From Cellulomonas fimi (GTDB lineage Bacteria > Actinomycetota > Actinomycetes > Actinomycetales > Cellulomonadaceae): a stretch of DNA of 64,000 nucleotides. A model generated the notes under the pieces. It had not been told where the DNA came from. It searched no databases and saw only the letters and a program-made list of their open reading frames with translations. This document shows positions 34,001-41,245 of the stretch, piece by piece. The translations under genes and the position numbers were made by a program. The stretch is taken from NCBI RefSeq assembly GCF_028583725.1, contig NZ_CP110680.1:3596001-3660000 (forward strand). Direction: 5' to 3'. Position 1 is the stretch's first letter; each line of letters starts with the position of its first letter.

Positions 34001-34745
34001 GGTCGCCGAACATCTGCGGGCTCGCGACGGGGAGGTCCGCGTACCAGTCGTAGAACGACGTCATGACGCCGCCGATGAGCTGCACGAACCGCGTCCCGAC
34101 GCAGTGCGACACGATCGACATCGCCGGGATCGGCGAGAACCCCGCACAGCGGTCGGGGCCGTACGTCTTGATCGTGTGCACGTGGCCCGCGGCCACCATC
34201 TCGACGGCCTCGTCCCATCCCACCCGCACGAGCCCGCCCTTGCCGCGCGCCTGCTGGTAGCGCCGCCGGCGCTCCGGGTCCCCGACGACGTCCGCCCACG
34301 CGAGCACCGGGTCCTTCAGGCGAGCCTTCGCCTCGCGGTACATCTCGACGAGCACGCCGCGCGCGTAGGGGTACCGGACGCGGGTCGGCGAGTACGTGTA
34401 CCAGGAGAAGGCCGCTCCGCGCGGGCAGCCCCGCGGCTCGTAGTCCGGGCGGTCCGGCCCCGGCGACGGGTAGTCCGTCTGCTGGGCCTCCCACGTGATG
34501 ATCCCGTCCTTGACGTAGACCTTCCACGAGCACGACCCGGTGCAGTTCACGCCGTGCGTCGAACGGACCACCTTGTCGTGGCGCCATCGGTCCCGGTAGA
34601 ACGCGTCGCCGCGCCGGCCGCCCTCGCGGAACACCGCGCGGCCGTCCGCCGTCTCGTCCCACCGCGTGAAGAAGCGCCCTGCCTGCAGGAGCGCGTCGGT
34701 CGCAGGTCCGTCGAGTCGAGCCCCATCGCCCATGGCCCCGACCAT
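31020..34745 (-). CDS. narG: Respiratory nitrate reductase, catalytic subunit (alpha)
   Basis: The 1,241-residue subunit reduces nitrate to nitrite at a molybdo-bis(MGD) centre in the cytoplasm. The N-terminal [4Fe-4S] site shows HGVNCTGSCSWKVYV and, further on, RGCPRGAAFSWY; the family motifs YLMMWGSNVPVTRTPDAHW, GTKVVTVSPDYADN, and GMNY-like MIIMGAGICQWFHGD and GRNGGGWAHYVGQEK are present. The C-terminal domain ends in TFNYLGPTGNQRDIVATIRRR. Length is normal. As first gene it should carry the operon promoter in the region upstream of 34745, where I see no clear FNR-type operator. No nitrite reductase or NarXL genes are in the window. Confidence 0.96.
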   Translation of the reverse strand: MVGAMGDGARLDGPATDALLQAGRFFTRWDETADGRAVFREGGRRGDAFYRDRWRHDKVVRSTHGVNCTGSCSWKVYVKDGIITWEAQQTDYPSPGPDRPDYEPRGCPRGAAFSWYTYSPTRVRYPYARGVLVEMYREAKARLKDPVLAWADVVGDPERRRRYQQARGKGGLVRVGWDEAVEMVAAGHVHTIKTYGPDRCAGFSPIPAMSIVSHCVGTRFVQLIGGVMTSFYDWYADLPVASPQMFGDQTDVPESGDWWDATYLMMWGSNVPVTRTPDAHWMAEVRYRGTKVVTVSPDYADNTKFADEWLPAQAGTDAALAMAMGHVVLREFLVDREVPFFRDYVKQYTDLPFLVTLTEHAEGGYVPSKFLRASDLPGAVPGGEGDDWKTVLLDAATGRPVVPNGSMGFRYTESGEGRWNLDLEGVDPALSAADAGTTAAEPVPVLLPVFDQPDGSGSVLHRGVPARRVGDHLVTTVYDLMLAQYGVGRDGLPGAWAAGYDDADTPYTPAWQEAITSVPAAACARIAREFAANAEKSRGRSMIIMGAGICQWFHGDATYRAVLALLALTGCFGRNGGGWAHYVGQEKCRPLTGWLSLANALDWSRPPRTMTGTSYWYMHTDQWRFDGYRADALASPLAEGHLAGMHTADTIAQSARLGWMPFYPQFDRNPLDLADEVRAAADAGEAPDATAALVERIADRRVKFAVEDVDAPENWPRTLILWRANLLGSSAKGNEYFLRYLLGTHSNVTAEPADVRPRDVTWRDGVPEGKLDLLVSADFRMTSTTLLSDVVLPAATWYEKYDLSSTDMHPFVHAFTPAIDPPWEARSDFDAFHLVARRFSELARTHLGTRYDVVSVPVQHDTPGEAAGHVGGRARDWASGEIAPQPGVNLPLLQVVERDYTAIADKLGSLGPLADRLGFTIKNVTYRLEHEVDRLGRLNGVMLGGAGDGRPALDTDVKLAEAILSLSGTTNGELATQGFRSLERRVGKPLADLAEGSEEKRITFADTQARPVPVITSPEWSGSETGGRRYAPFTVNVERLKPWHTLTGRMHFFLDHDWMTDLGEALPIYRPPLDLHRLLGEPRLGPDGDAQVTVRYLTPHNKWSIHSEYQDNLLMLSLSRGGPVCWVSVQDAAIIGAQDNDWIECVNANGVFVARAIVSHRLPQGVVFVHHAQERTIDVPKSEKTGRRGGIHNSVTRLLVKPTHLVGGYAQLSYTFNYLGPTGNQRDIVATIRRRSQEVEY

Positions 34746-34941
34746 GCCGGAGCCTGCCGACGGTCGCCACCGGAGCGTGCTCGCGGAGGGCGAGCGGCAC
34801 GGCCTGCGGTCGCGCGCCGAGGGGCACCGGGTCGACCGGGGCCACCAGGTGATGGACCCCGTGCTGGTCGCCGGGCCGTGGGTGCTCGCCGCCGCCGGTG
34901 CGGTGCTCGTCGTGCGCGCGCTGCGCCGCCGGACCGCCTGA
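34744..34941 (+). CDS. Possible small single-pass membrane protein
   Basis: A 65-residue frame starts at an ATG overlapping the narG start codon on the other strand. A polar, charged first half is followed by one membrane helix (VLVAGPWVLAAAGAVLVV) and RALRRRTA. Only this hydrophobicity pattern and its place before the MFS gene support it; no family is recognised. Confidence 0.3.
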   Translation: MPEPADGRHRSVLAEGERHGLRSRAEGHRVDRGHQVMDPVLVAGPWVLAAAGAVLVVRALRRRTA

Positions 34942-35165
34942 GGGCCGCCCGGCCCGGGTGACGTGCCCGTCCGCGGGAAGCAGCGGGCGGGCCGATGAGT
35001 TGTGGCGTGGTGGGCGGTCGGTCAGGGAGAGGCCCGTCTGCCGGTGGCGTATTTGCGTCGACCGTGTCAGACCCCTCGACAAGACTGGACGCTCCGCCGT
35101 CGACGCCGCTCGCGTCGACGCGTGCGACACCACTCCCGACCGTCCCCCGGAAGCCAGGTGCCCCT
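34942..35165. other. Divergent promoter region between nar operon and MFS gene
   Basis: The roughly 420 bases between narG and the MFS start hold the small candidate gene at 34744-34941 and then non-coding sequence with a somewhat lower G/C stretch around 34997-35095. No perfect FNR, NarL or ArgR-like palindrome is visible. An in-frame GTG at 35062 could extend the MFS protein upstream. Confidence 0.4.
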
Positions 35166-36668
35166 GTGACCGAGACCTCCACCGCCGCCGCGCGCGACGA
35201 GACCGCCCCCGGCGGACCGTCCGCCGCGCCGGTCGCCGCCGCCGACCGGATGAACCCGCGCGACCGCCTCGCGGTCACGGTCCTGCTCGTCTCGACGTTC
35301 GTCGTGATCCTCAACGAGACGATCATGGGCGTCGCGCTGCCGCGCCTCATGGCGGACCTGGCGATCACGGCGTCGACGGCGCAGTGGCTCACGACCGCCT
35401 TCATGCTGACGATGGCCGTCGTCATCCCGGTGACCGGGTTCGTGCTGCAGCGGATCACGACGCGGCCCGCGTTCCTGCTCGCGATGACGCTGTTCGCGAC
35501 GGGCACGCTGATCTGCGCGCTCGCGCCCGGGTTCGTCGTGCTGCTCGGCGGGCGGATCGTCCAGGCGACGGGGACGGCGATCATGCTCCCCCTGCTCATG
35601 ACGACCGTCATGACCGTGACGCCGCCAGCCGCGCGCGGCCGCACGATGGGCAACATCTCCGTCGTCATCTCCGTCGCGCCCGCGATCGGCCCGACGATCT
35701 CCGGCCTCATCCTGTCGGTGCTGAGCTGGCGCTGGATGTTCGGGCTGGTCCTGCCGATCGCGGTCGTCGCGATCGTGCTCGGCGCGATGCGCCTGCCGAA
35801 CGTCACCGAGCCGCGGTACGCCAAGGTCGACGTCACGTCGGTGATCCTGTCCGCGCTCGGGTTCGGCGGGATCGTCTACGGCCTGTCCGGCCTCGGCGAG
35901 ATCACCGACGGCGGGGTCGCGACGGGCACGTGGATCTCGCTCGGGGTCGGTGCGGTCGCGCTCGTGCTGTTCGTCCTGCGGCAGCGCTCGCTCGCCCGCG
36001 TCGACGACGCGCTGCTCGACCTGCGCGTGTTCTCGTCCCGGACGTTCGCGGTGTCGGTCGCCCTGCTCGCCGGGCTCATGGTCTCGCTGTTCGGCGTCAT
36101 CATCCTGCTGCCGATCTACGCGCAGTCCGTCCTGGGCCTCACGACCCTGCAGACGGGGCTGCTGCTGCTGCCGGGCGGGCTGCTCATGGGCCTGCTCGCG
36201 CCGTCCGTCGGGCGCGCGTACGACAAGGTCGGCCCGCGCCCGCTGCTCGTCCCGGGCGCGCTCGCGCTGAGCCTGGCGCTGTGGGGCTTCGTCCTGCTGC
36301 AGCCGGACTCCTCGCCGTGGATGCTGCTGGCCGCGCACCTCACGATGTCCGCGGGCCTGGCGCTCATGTTCACGCCGCTGTTCACCTCGGCGCTCGGGTC
36401 GCTGCCCGCCGAGCGGTACTCGCACGGGTCCGCGGTCGTCGGCACGCTCCAGCAGGTCGCGGGTGCCGCCGGCACGGCGCTGTTCGTCACCGTGCTCACC
36501 GCGCAGTCGATCGCGCTCGCCGAGGGCGGCGCGGGCGAGGTCGCGGCCACCGCGGGCGGCATCCACTCCGCGTTCCTCGTCGGCGCGATCCTGTCGCTCG
36601 TCGCGCTCCCGGTCGCCTTCCTGGTGCCGCGCGAGCGCGTCGAGGGCGCGCACGGCGGCGGGCACTGA
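35166..36668 (+). CDS. MFS drug exporter of the DHA2 (14-segment) type
   Basis: The 500-residue protein from a GTG start has about 14 hydrophobic segments. Motif C is visible in segment 5 (GNISVVISVAPAIGPTISGLIL), and segments 1-4 show VILNETIMGVALPRLMADL and ASTAQWLTTAFMLTMAVVIPVTGF, both typical of EmrB/QacA-type exporters of multiple drugs driven by protons. The N-terminal 30 residues are disordered. Substrates cannot be predicted. A small conserved hypothetical gene follows within 30 bases and may be cotranscribed. Confidence 0.9.
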   Translation: MTETSTAAARDETAPGGPSAAPVAAADRMNPRDRLAVTVLLVSTFVVILNETIMGVALPRLMADLAITASTAQWLTTAFMLTMAVVIPVTGFVLQRITTRPAFLLAMTLFATGTLICALAPGFVVLLGGRIVQATGTAIMLPLLMTTVMTVTPPAARGRTMGNISVVISVAPAIGPTISGLILSVLSWRWMFGLVLPIAVVAIVLGAMRLPNVTEPRYAKVDVTSVILSALGFGGIVYGLSGLGEITDGGVATGTWISLGVGAVALVLFVLRQRSLARVDDALLDLRVFSSRTFAVSVALLAGLMVSLFGVIILLPIYAQSVLGLTTLQTGLLLLPGGLLMGLLAPSVGRAYDKVGPRPLLVPGALALSLALWGFVLLQPDSSPWMLLAAHLTMSAGLALMFTPLFTSALGSLPAERYSHGSAVVGTLQQVAGAAGTALFVTVLTAQSIALAEGGAGEVAATAGGIHSAFLVGAILSLVALPVAFLVPRERVEGAHGGGH

Positions 36669-36698
36669 GCGCCGGGCACTGAGGGGCGGGGTGCACGG

Positions 36699-37091
36699 AT
36701 GAGCGGGCTGACGGCCGACTGGATCGAGCACCGGCGCGAGGGCGACCGGGAGCTGCTCGGCTGGATCCGCGTCGACGGCGACGGCTTCGTCGCCGTCGAC
36801 CGGATCGGCCGCGAGCTCACCGGGGTCGTCGACTGGCACGACGCCGAGGAGACGCTCGACGCGCACGGCCTGCACTGGCTCGCCGACCGGTGGCAGCTCA
36901 CGCTCGACGACGGGCGCGTCGTGCGCGTGCGGATGTCCGAGGTCGCCGCCGACCGGGTCGTCGTCACGACCGACGACTTCGGTGACGTGAACGCCGTCGT
37001 CGAGCGCTACGTCCTGCCGTTCCCCGCGCCCGCGACGCTGCGCCCGTTCGCGGGCGACCCCGGCCTGATCGACGGGCTCGGCGCGCACTGA
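36699..37091 (+). CDS. Conserved hypothetical protein
   Basis: The 130-residue protein is soluble, acidic and apparently all beta plus helix, with the patterns GWIRVDGDGFVAVDRIGRELTG, HWLADRWQLTLDDG and DFGDVNAVVERYVLPFP. It has the look of a widespread actinobacterial hypothetical family, but I cannot name it or its function. It is 30 bases behind the MFS exporter on the same strand and converges on the AraC gene. Confidence 0.7.
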   Translation: MSGLTADWIEHRREGDRELLGWIRVDGDGFVAVDRIGRELTGVVDWHDAEETLDAHGLHWLADRWQLTLDDGRVVRVRMSEVAADRVVVTTDDFGDVNAVVERYVLPFPAPATLRPFAGDPGLIDGLGAH

Positions 37092-37145
37092 CCGGGCACC
37101 GACCGGGCGTCGGGCCGCACGTGCGGTGTGGCGTCGCGGGCCGTC

Positions 37146-38093
37146 TCAGCGGGCGCCGCGGCGCCACCGTGCCGGGGTCACGCCGTGCTGCTCGCGGAAG
37201 CGTCGCACCAGGTAGGCGGCGTCCCGGTGGCCCGTGCGCTCGGCGACGACCGCGACCGGCAGGTCGGTCTCGACGAGCAGCCGGCGCGCCTCGATCATGC
37301 GGCGCTCGGTGAGCCACTCGAGGACCGTCCGCCCGGTCCGCTCACGCACGACGGTCGTGAGGTGCCCCGTCGTGTAGCCGAGCGCACGGGCGACGTCCCG
37401 CGTCGAGATCGGCTCGCGGAAGCCGGCCTCGACCGCGTCGAGCACAGCCGCCACGAGCGGGTCGGCGCCGCCGTCCGCGGGCGGCCCGACCAGCCGCGCG
37501 AGCGACACCAGCAGCAGCGTCAGCGCCGCCGTCGCCGCCTCGTCGGTCGCCGCGAGCGCGGGCGGGTCGCCGTGCGCAGGTGCCTCGCGCGCGAGCACCT
37601 GCAACAACGCCTCCCACGTGTCGCGGTCGCCGTCGGGCAGGTGCAGCGTCCGCGGACCGCTCGGTGGCAGGTCGGCGAAGGCCGCGAGCAGGGGGTGGAA
37701 GCGCCAGGCCAGGGGGCTCGCGGTCGCACCCGCCACGGCGTCGGCGGTGAAGAACACGACCCACGAGCGCGCGTCCGCGGGATCGTCCGTGGTCGCTCCG
37801 CCGACGACCTGACCCGGGGGGACGAGGCAGAGGTCGCCCGGGACGAGCGGCACGGACCGGCCGTCGACGAGCAGCGTCCCCGACCCGCGTGCGACGTGCA
37901 CGAGCACGAAGAAGTCGTGCGCGTGCGGCACGCCGCCGGGCAGCGCCTGCGGCGAGACCTGGTCGCCGGTGAAGAGCTCGGCACCGACCGGGACGCGTCC
38001 CGGGCGCCGGTCGTAGGCGACGACGGGGGCGCCGTCCGCGCGGCGGCGGGCGCGCGTGAAGGGCAGCGGCGTGGCTGCCGAAGAACGTCGCAT
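37146..38093 (-). CDS. AraC-family transcriptional regulator
   Basis: The 315-residue protein has an N-terminal cupin-like sensing domain (PHAHDFFVLVHVARGSGTLLVDGR...VPGDLCLVPPGQV) and a C-terminal double helix-turn-helix: DAVEAGFREPISTRDVARALGYTTGHLTTVVRERTGRTVLEWLTERRMIEARRLL, then LPVAVVAERTGHRDAAYLVRRFREQHGVTPARWR, split by the linker helix. Such proteins bind a small effector in the cupin and activate a nearby promoter. The divergent methyltransferase gene 107 bases away is the likely target. The effector is unknown. Confidence 0.88.
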   Translation of the reverse strand: MRRSSAATPLPFTRARRRADGAPVVAYDRRPGRVPVGAELFTGDQVSPQALPGGVPHAHDFFVLVHVARGSGTLLVDGRSVPLVPGDLCLVPPGQVVGGATTDDPADARSWVVFFTADAVAGATASPLAWRFHPLLAAFADLPPSGPRTLHLPDGDRDTWEALLQVLAREAPAHGDPPALAATDEAATAALTLLLVSLARLVGPPADGGADPLVAAVLDAVEAGFREPISTRDVARALGYTTGHLTTVVRERTGRTVLEWLTERRMIEARRLLVETDLPVAVVAERTGHRDAAYLVRRFREQHGVTPARWRRGAR

Positions 38094-38200
38094 TCTCCCC
38101 GCACTTCCGTCCTGGTCCGCTCCCCGGCGGGGTCGGACGCTGGTGTGAGCCCGGCGGACGGTCTACCACGCCGCCGACGACCAGGAACAGGTGGTGCCCG

Positions 38201-38899
38201 ATGTCCCCGCAGCCCGACGTCCGGCTCGTCGACGACCTCGCCGACGATGCCGTCACTCCCTACCTCCCCCCGACCGGCAGGTCGTCGCTCCTGCCGTTCT
38301 ACGACCTGCTCAGCACCGTGACCCGCGTGCGCCGCCGGCACGCGCAGCTCGTCGCCCTGGCGGGGATCGCGCCCGGCGACCGCGTGCTCGACCTCGGGTG
38401 CGGCACCGGCAACGTCGCGCTGCTGGTCGCCCGGACGGTCCCCGGGACGGTCGTCACGGGCCTCGACCCGGACCTGCCCGCGCTGCGTCGCGCGACCCGC
38501 AAGGCGCGCCGGGCGCGCGTGCCGCTCACGTGGGTGCGCGGGTACGGGCAGCGGATCCCGCTGGCCGACGCGAGCGTCGACCACGTCGTGTCGTCGCTCG
38601 CGCTGCACCACGTGCCCGACGCCGACCGTGCCGCGACCGCGGCCGAGGTCGCGCGGGTCCTGCGGCCGGGCGGCACGGTGACGGTCCTCGACTTCGGGGG
38701 CGGTGCGCACGGCGGCCACTCGGCCGTGCGGGCGCACCTGCCGCGGTTCGGCCCGGCCGTCGCGGACCGCGTCCGGGCCAACCTCGACGACGGGATCGTG
38801 CGGATGCTCGCGGGTGCGGGGCTGGTCGACGCGCGCGAGGTCGAGCACGGCCGCCTCGCGGGTGCGGAGATCACGTTCGTGCAGGCGCGCAGGGCCTGA
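38201..38899 (+). CDS. Class I SAM-dependent methyltransferase
   Basis: The 232-residue protein carries the methyltransferase core: motif I VLDLGCGTGNVALLV, the acidic residue of motif II in VTGLDPDLPALR, VDHVVSSLALHHV and LRPGGTVTVLDFGG. This arrangement matches the UbiE/Methyltransf_11 group, which acts on small molecules such as quinones. It is divergent from the AraC-type gene, which may control it. The substrate is not evident. Confidence 0.82.
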   Translation: MSPQPDVRLVDDLADDAVTPYLPPTGRSSLLPFYDLLSTVTRVRRRHAQLVALAGIAPGDRVLDLGCGTGNVALLVARTVPGTVVTGLDPDLPALRRATRKARRARVPLTWVRGYGQRIPLADASVDHVVSSLALHHVPDADRAATAAEVARVLRPGGTVTVLDFGGGAHGGHSAVRAHLPRFGPAVADRVRANLDDGIVRMLAGAGLVDAREVEHGRLAGAEITFVQARRA

Positions 38900-38938
38900 C
38901 GCGCGGCGCCGCTCGTCTCCCGTGCGCGGCTCGCCCGG

Positions 38939-39595
38939 TCAGCCCGCCGACCGCGCCGCGTCGGCGCCCGGCACCCCGTCGGGGGCACCGGACGGGCGCT
39001 CGATCGTCGTGCGGACCGCGGTGACCGTCGGGCGGCGGGGCACGGACGAGAACCCGAACGCGACGGGCGGCACGGCGGCCTGCAGGTCCCCGCACGGCGT
39101 GCCGCCCCACGTGACGCGGGCGTCGACGACGCGGTGCTGGTCGGTCGCGCCGTACCACTCGCGGCGTCCGGCGCCGGCGCTGCCGCGGGTCCGGACGCCG
39201 GGCAGCAGGGCGCGGGCGACGGGGTCGGCGAGCGTCGCGAACGCGCGGGACCGGGCGAGCGGCCGTGGCACCGCGCGCAGCAGCCGGCCGAGCGGGGTGC
39301 GGTCGCCGATCGTGACGTCGGCCGTGAGCGGACCGGCGTCGACGAGCCAGCGCCGACCGGTCGGGTCGCACGTCACGCGGACCGGCACCAGCTCGACCTC
39401 GTCGAACTCGTACGTCGCGGCGATCTCGTCCGCGACGTCGCGGTGCGGCGCGAGCAGAGTCCTGCGGCCCGACGCGTCCTGGGTCATGACGTCCGCGAAC
39501 GGCGGCCACGGCGAGCGCAGCCAGCGGCCGATCACCACGCGGCGGCCGTCGGCCGTCGCGAGCCCGAGGATGTGGCCGTCGTAGCGGTCGAGCAC
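38939..39595 (-). CDS. Hypothetical protein
   Basis: The 218-residue protein starts MLDRYDGHILGLATADGRRVVIGRW and contains beta-rich segments (FDEVELVPVRVTCDPTGRRWLVDAGPLTADVTIGD split by turns), a basic helical middle and a Pro/Ala-rich tail. No signal peptide or membrane segment is visible. I do not recognise the family. It converges on the first methyltransferase gene and is divergent from the second, 61 bases away. Confidence 0.65.
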   Translation of the reverse strand: MLDRYDGHILGLATADGRRVVIGRWLRSPWPPFADVMTQDASGRRTLLAPHRDVADEIAATYEFDEVELVPVRVTCDPTGRRWLVDAGPLTADVTIGDRTPLGRLLRAVPRPLARSRAFATLADPVARALLPGVRTRGSAGAGRREWYGATDQHRVVDARVTWGGTPCGDLQAAVPPVAFGFSSVPRRPTVTAVRTTIERPSGAPDGVPGADAARSAG

Positions 39596-39656
39596 GCCTC
39601 AGTGTCGCCGCGTGCGGCTCCGGTCGCGCGCGGGCGGCCGGGCATACGCTGCCCCC

Positions 39657-40415
39657 GTGCCCGACCCGATGCACTTCGACGGCATGGCGGACCTCTACGA
39701 CCGGGCGCGGCCGCCCTACCCCGACGCGTTGTGGGAGCGCCTGCGTGCGCTCGGCGTGCTCGGTCCCGGGACGCGCGTGGTCGAGCTCGGCGCGGGGTCG
39801 GGTCTCGCGACGGCGCCCCTGGTCGCGGCGGGGGCGCGCGTCACGGCCGTCGAGCCCGGCCCGGCGCTGGCCGACCTGCTGCGGCGGCGGGTCCCGGAGA
39901 CGACGGTGCTGGTCGGGACCGCGGAGTCCGTGCCGCTCGACGACGCGGCGTTCGACCTCGCGGTGGTGGCGACGGCCGTGCACTGGCTGGACCTCGACGT
40001 CGTCCTGCCCCGGCTGCACCGCGCCCTGGTCCCCGGCGGCCACCTCGCGGTGTGGCGGCACGTGTTCGGCGACCCGGCGGCGGCACCCACCCCGTTCCGC
40101 GAGCGCGTCGCCGGCATCGTCCGTGCCCGCGGGGACGTCCCACCGCGACCGGGTCCGACCGAGGTCGACACGGCGGGATGGGTCGCGCGGCTGACCGCGG
40201 GCGGCTGGTTCGCGCTGCGTGCCGTCGAGGAGCTGCGGTGGTCCGTCGGCCTCGACGCCGAGCAGGTGCGCGACCTGTTCACGACCTTCAGCGAGTGGTC
40301 GGCCGAGGAGGCCGACGCGGCCGGGCGCGCGGTGCTGGACCTCGGCGGCCGCGTCACGGAGCACTACCTGACGCCGCTGCTGGTGCTGGGCCGCGCCGAG
40401 GTGCCCGACCGCTGA
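39657..40415 (+). CDS. Class I SAM-dependent methyltransferase
   Basis: From a GTG start the 252-residue protein begins with DPMHFDGMADLYDRARPPYP, a common opening of Methyltransf_11/25 proteins. It shows motif I VVELGAGSGLATAPLV, the acidic residue in VTAVEPGP, FDLAVVATAVHWLDLDVVLP and VPGGHLAVWRHVFG. The C-terminal half (FTTFSEWSAEEADAAGRAVLDLGGRVTEHYLTPL) fits the trans-aconitate-methyltransferase-like subgroup. The target molecule is unknown. A GNAT gene follows 17 bases downstream and is probably cotranscribed. Confidence 0.82.
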   Translation: MPDPMHFDGMADLYDRARPPYPDALWERLRALGVLGPGTRVVELGAGSGLATAPLVAAGARVTAVEPGPALADLLRRRVPETTVLVGTAESVPLDDAAFDLAVVATAVHWLDLDVVLPRLHRALVPGGHLAVWRHVFGDPAAAPTPFRERVAGIVRARGDVPPRPGPTEVDTAGWVARLTAGGWFALRAVEELRWSVGLDAEQVRDLFTTFSEWSAEEADAAGRAVLDLGGRVTEHYLTPLLVLGRAEVPDR

Positions 40416-40432
40416 GTGCGAGGATCGTCGCC

Positions 40433-41161
40433 ATGGAGCAGGACCGCGCGCAGGAGCCCGCACCGCCCGTCGGGCAGGTCGTCGAGCGGAGCCTCGCGGA
40501 GCTGACGGACGCCGAGGTCGACGAGGTGTACCGGCGGCTGCTGGTGCCGACGTTCCGACCCGAGGAGCTCGTGACGCTCGGCGAGGTGCGCGCGACGTTC
40601 ACCGGGCCGGACGCGCAGCCGTCGGACGTCGTGCTGGCCGACGGCCGGCCGGTGGGCGTCATGCTGGGCACCTGGTACGCCGGCCGCCGCGCGCTGCTGC
40701 TCACGTACCTCGCGCTCGACCCGTCGGCGCGGGGGCTCGGCCTCGGCGGGAGGCTGGTGCGCGAGGTGCTCCCGCGGTGGGTCGCCGCGTCCCCGGGGGC
40801 GCTCGTCGTGGCCGAGGTGGACGACCCGCGCGCCTGGGCGGCCGACGCGACGCAGGGCGACCCGGTCGCGCGGCTGCGGTTCTACGGCCGGCACGGTGCG
40901 CGGCTCGTGCCGCTCCCCTACGTGCAGCCGTCGCTGCGCCCGGGCGCGCCGCGCGTCGACGGGATGCTGCTGCTGCGGCTCGACGCCACGCCGGGCCTGA
41001 CGGGCGACGTCCTCGCGACGTTCCTCGCGGACTACTACGTGGATGCGGAGGGACCGGCCGCACCGGCGGACCCGCAGGTCGCGGCTCTGCTGGCCGCGGC
41101 GCGGGCGCTCGACCTCGACGCGCTGTGGCCCGTGGACCGCTGGGCGGACGTCGACCGCTGA
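40433..41161 (+). CDS. GNAT-family acetyltransferase
   Basis: The 242-residue protein contains a GNAT core with LLLTYLALDPSARGLGLGGRLVREVLPRW, where the R-G-L-G-L-G-G loop binds the acetyl-CoA pyrophosphate. It also shows RLRFYGRHGARLVPLPYVQPSL typical of larger single-domain members. The C-terminal 60 residues form an extra helical part. The substrate is unknown. It ends before a strong bidirectional hairpin shared with the convergent glucanase gene. Confidence 0.8.
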   Translation: MEQDRAQEPAPPVGQVVERSLAELTDAEVDEVYRRLLVPTFRPEELVTLGEVRATFTGPDAQPSDVVLADGRPVGVMLGTWYAGRRALLLTYLALDPSARGLGLGGRLVREVLPRWVAASPGALVVAEVDDPRAWAADATQGDPVARLRFYGRHGARLVPLPYVQPSLRPGAPRVDGMLLLRLDATPGLTGDVLATFLADYYVDAEGPAAPADPQVAALLAAARALDLDALWPVDRWADVDR

Positions 41162-41184
41162 GCGTCCGCGGGCGACGTCATCGG

Positions 41185-41224
41185 CTGACGGGCCGGGTGC
41201 GTGTCGGCGCACCCGGCCCGTCAG
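41185..41224. terminator. Bidirectional terminator hairpin
   Basis: A perfect 17-bp inverted repeat (41185-41201 with 41208-41224) with a six-base loop fills the gap between the convergent acetyltransferase and glucanase genes. Confidence 0.85.
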
Positions 41225-41245
41225 GGTCCGGACCCGGTCAGCGGG

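Noticed and set aside
30855..34961. Open frame of more than 1,300 codons on the plus strand opposite narG/narH
   Set aside because: It is the mirror of the real genes: Arg/His/Val-rich composition without any domain, produced by strong third-position G/C bias.
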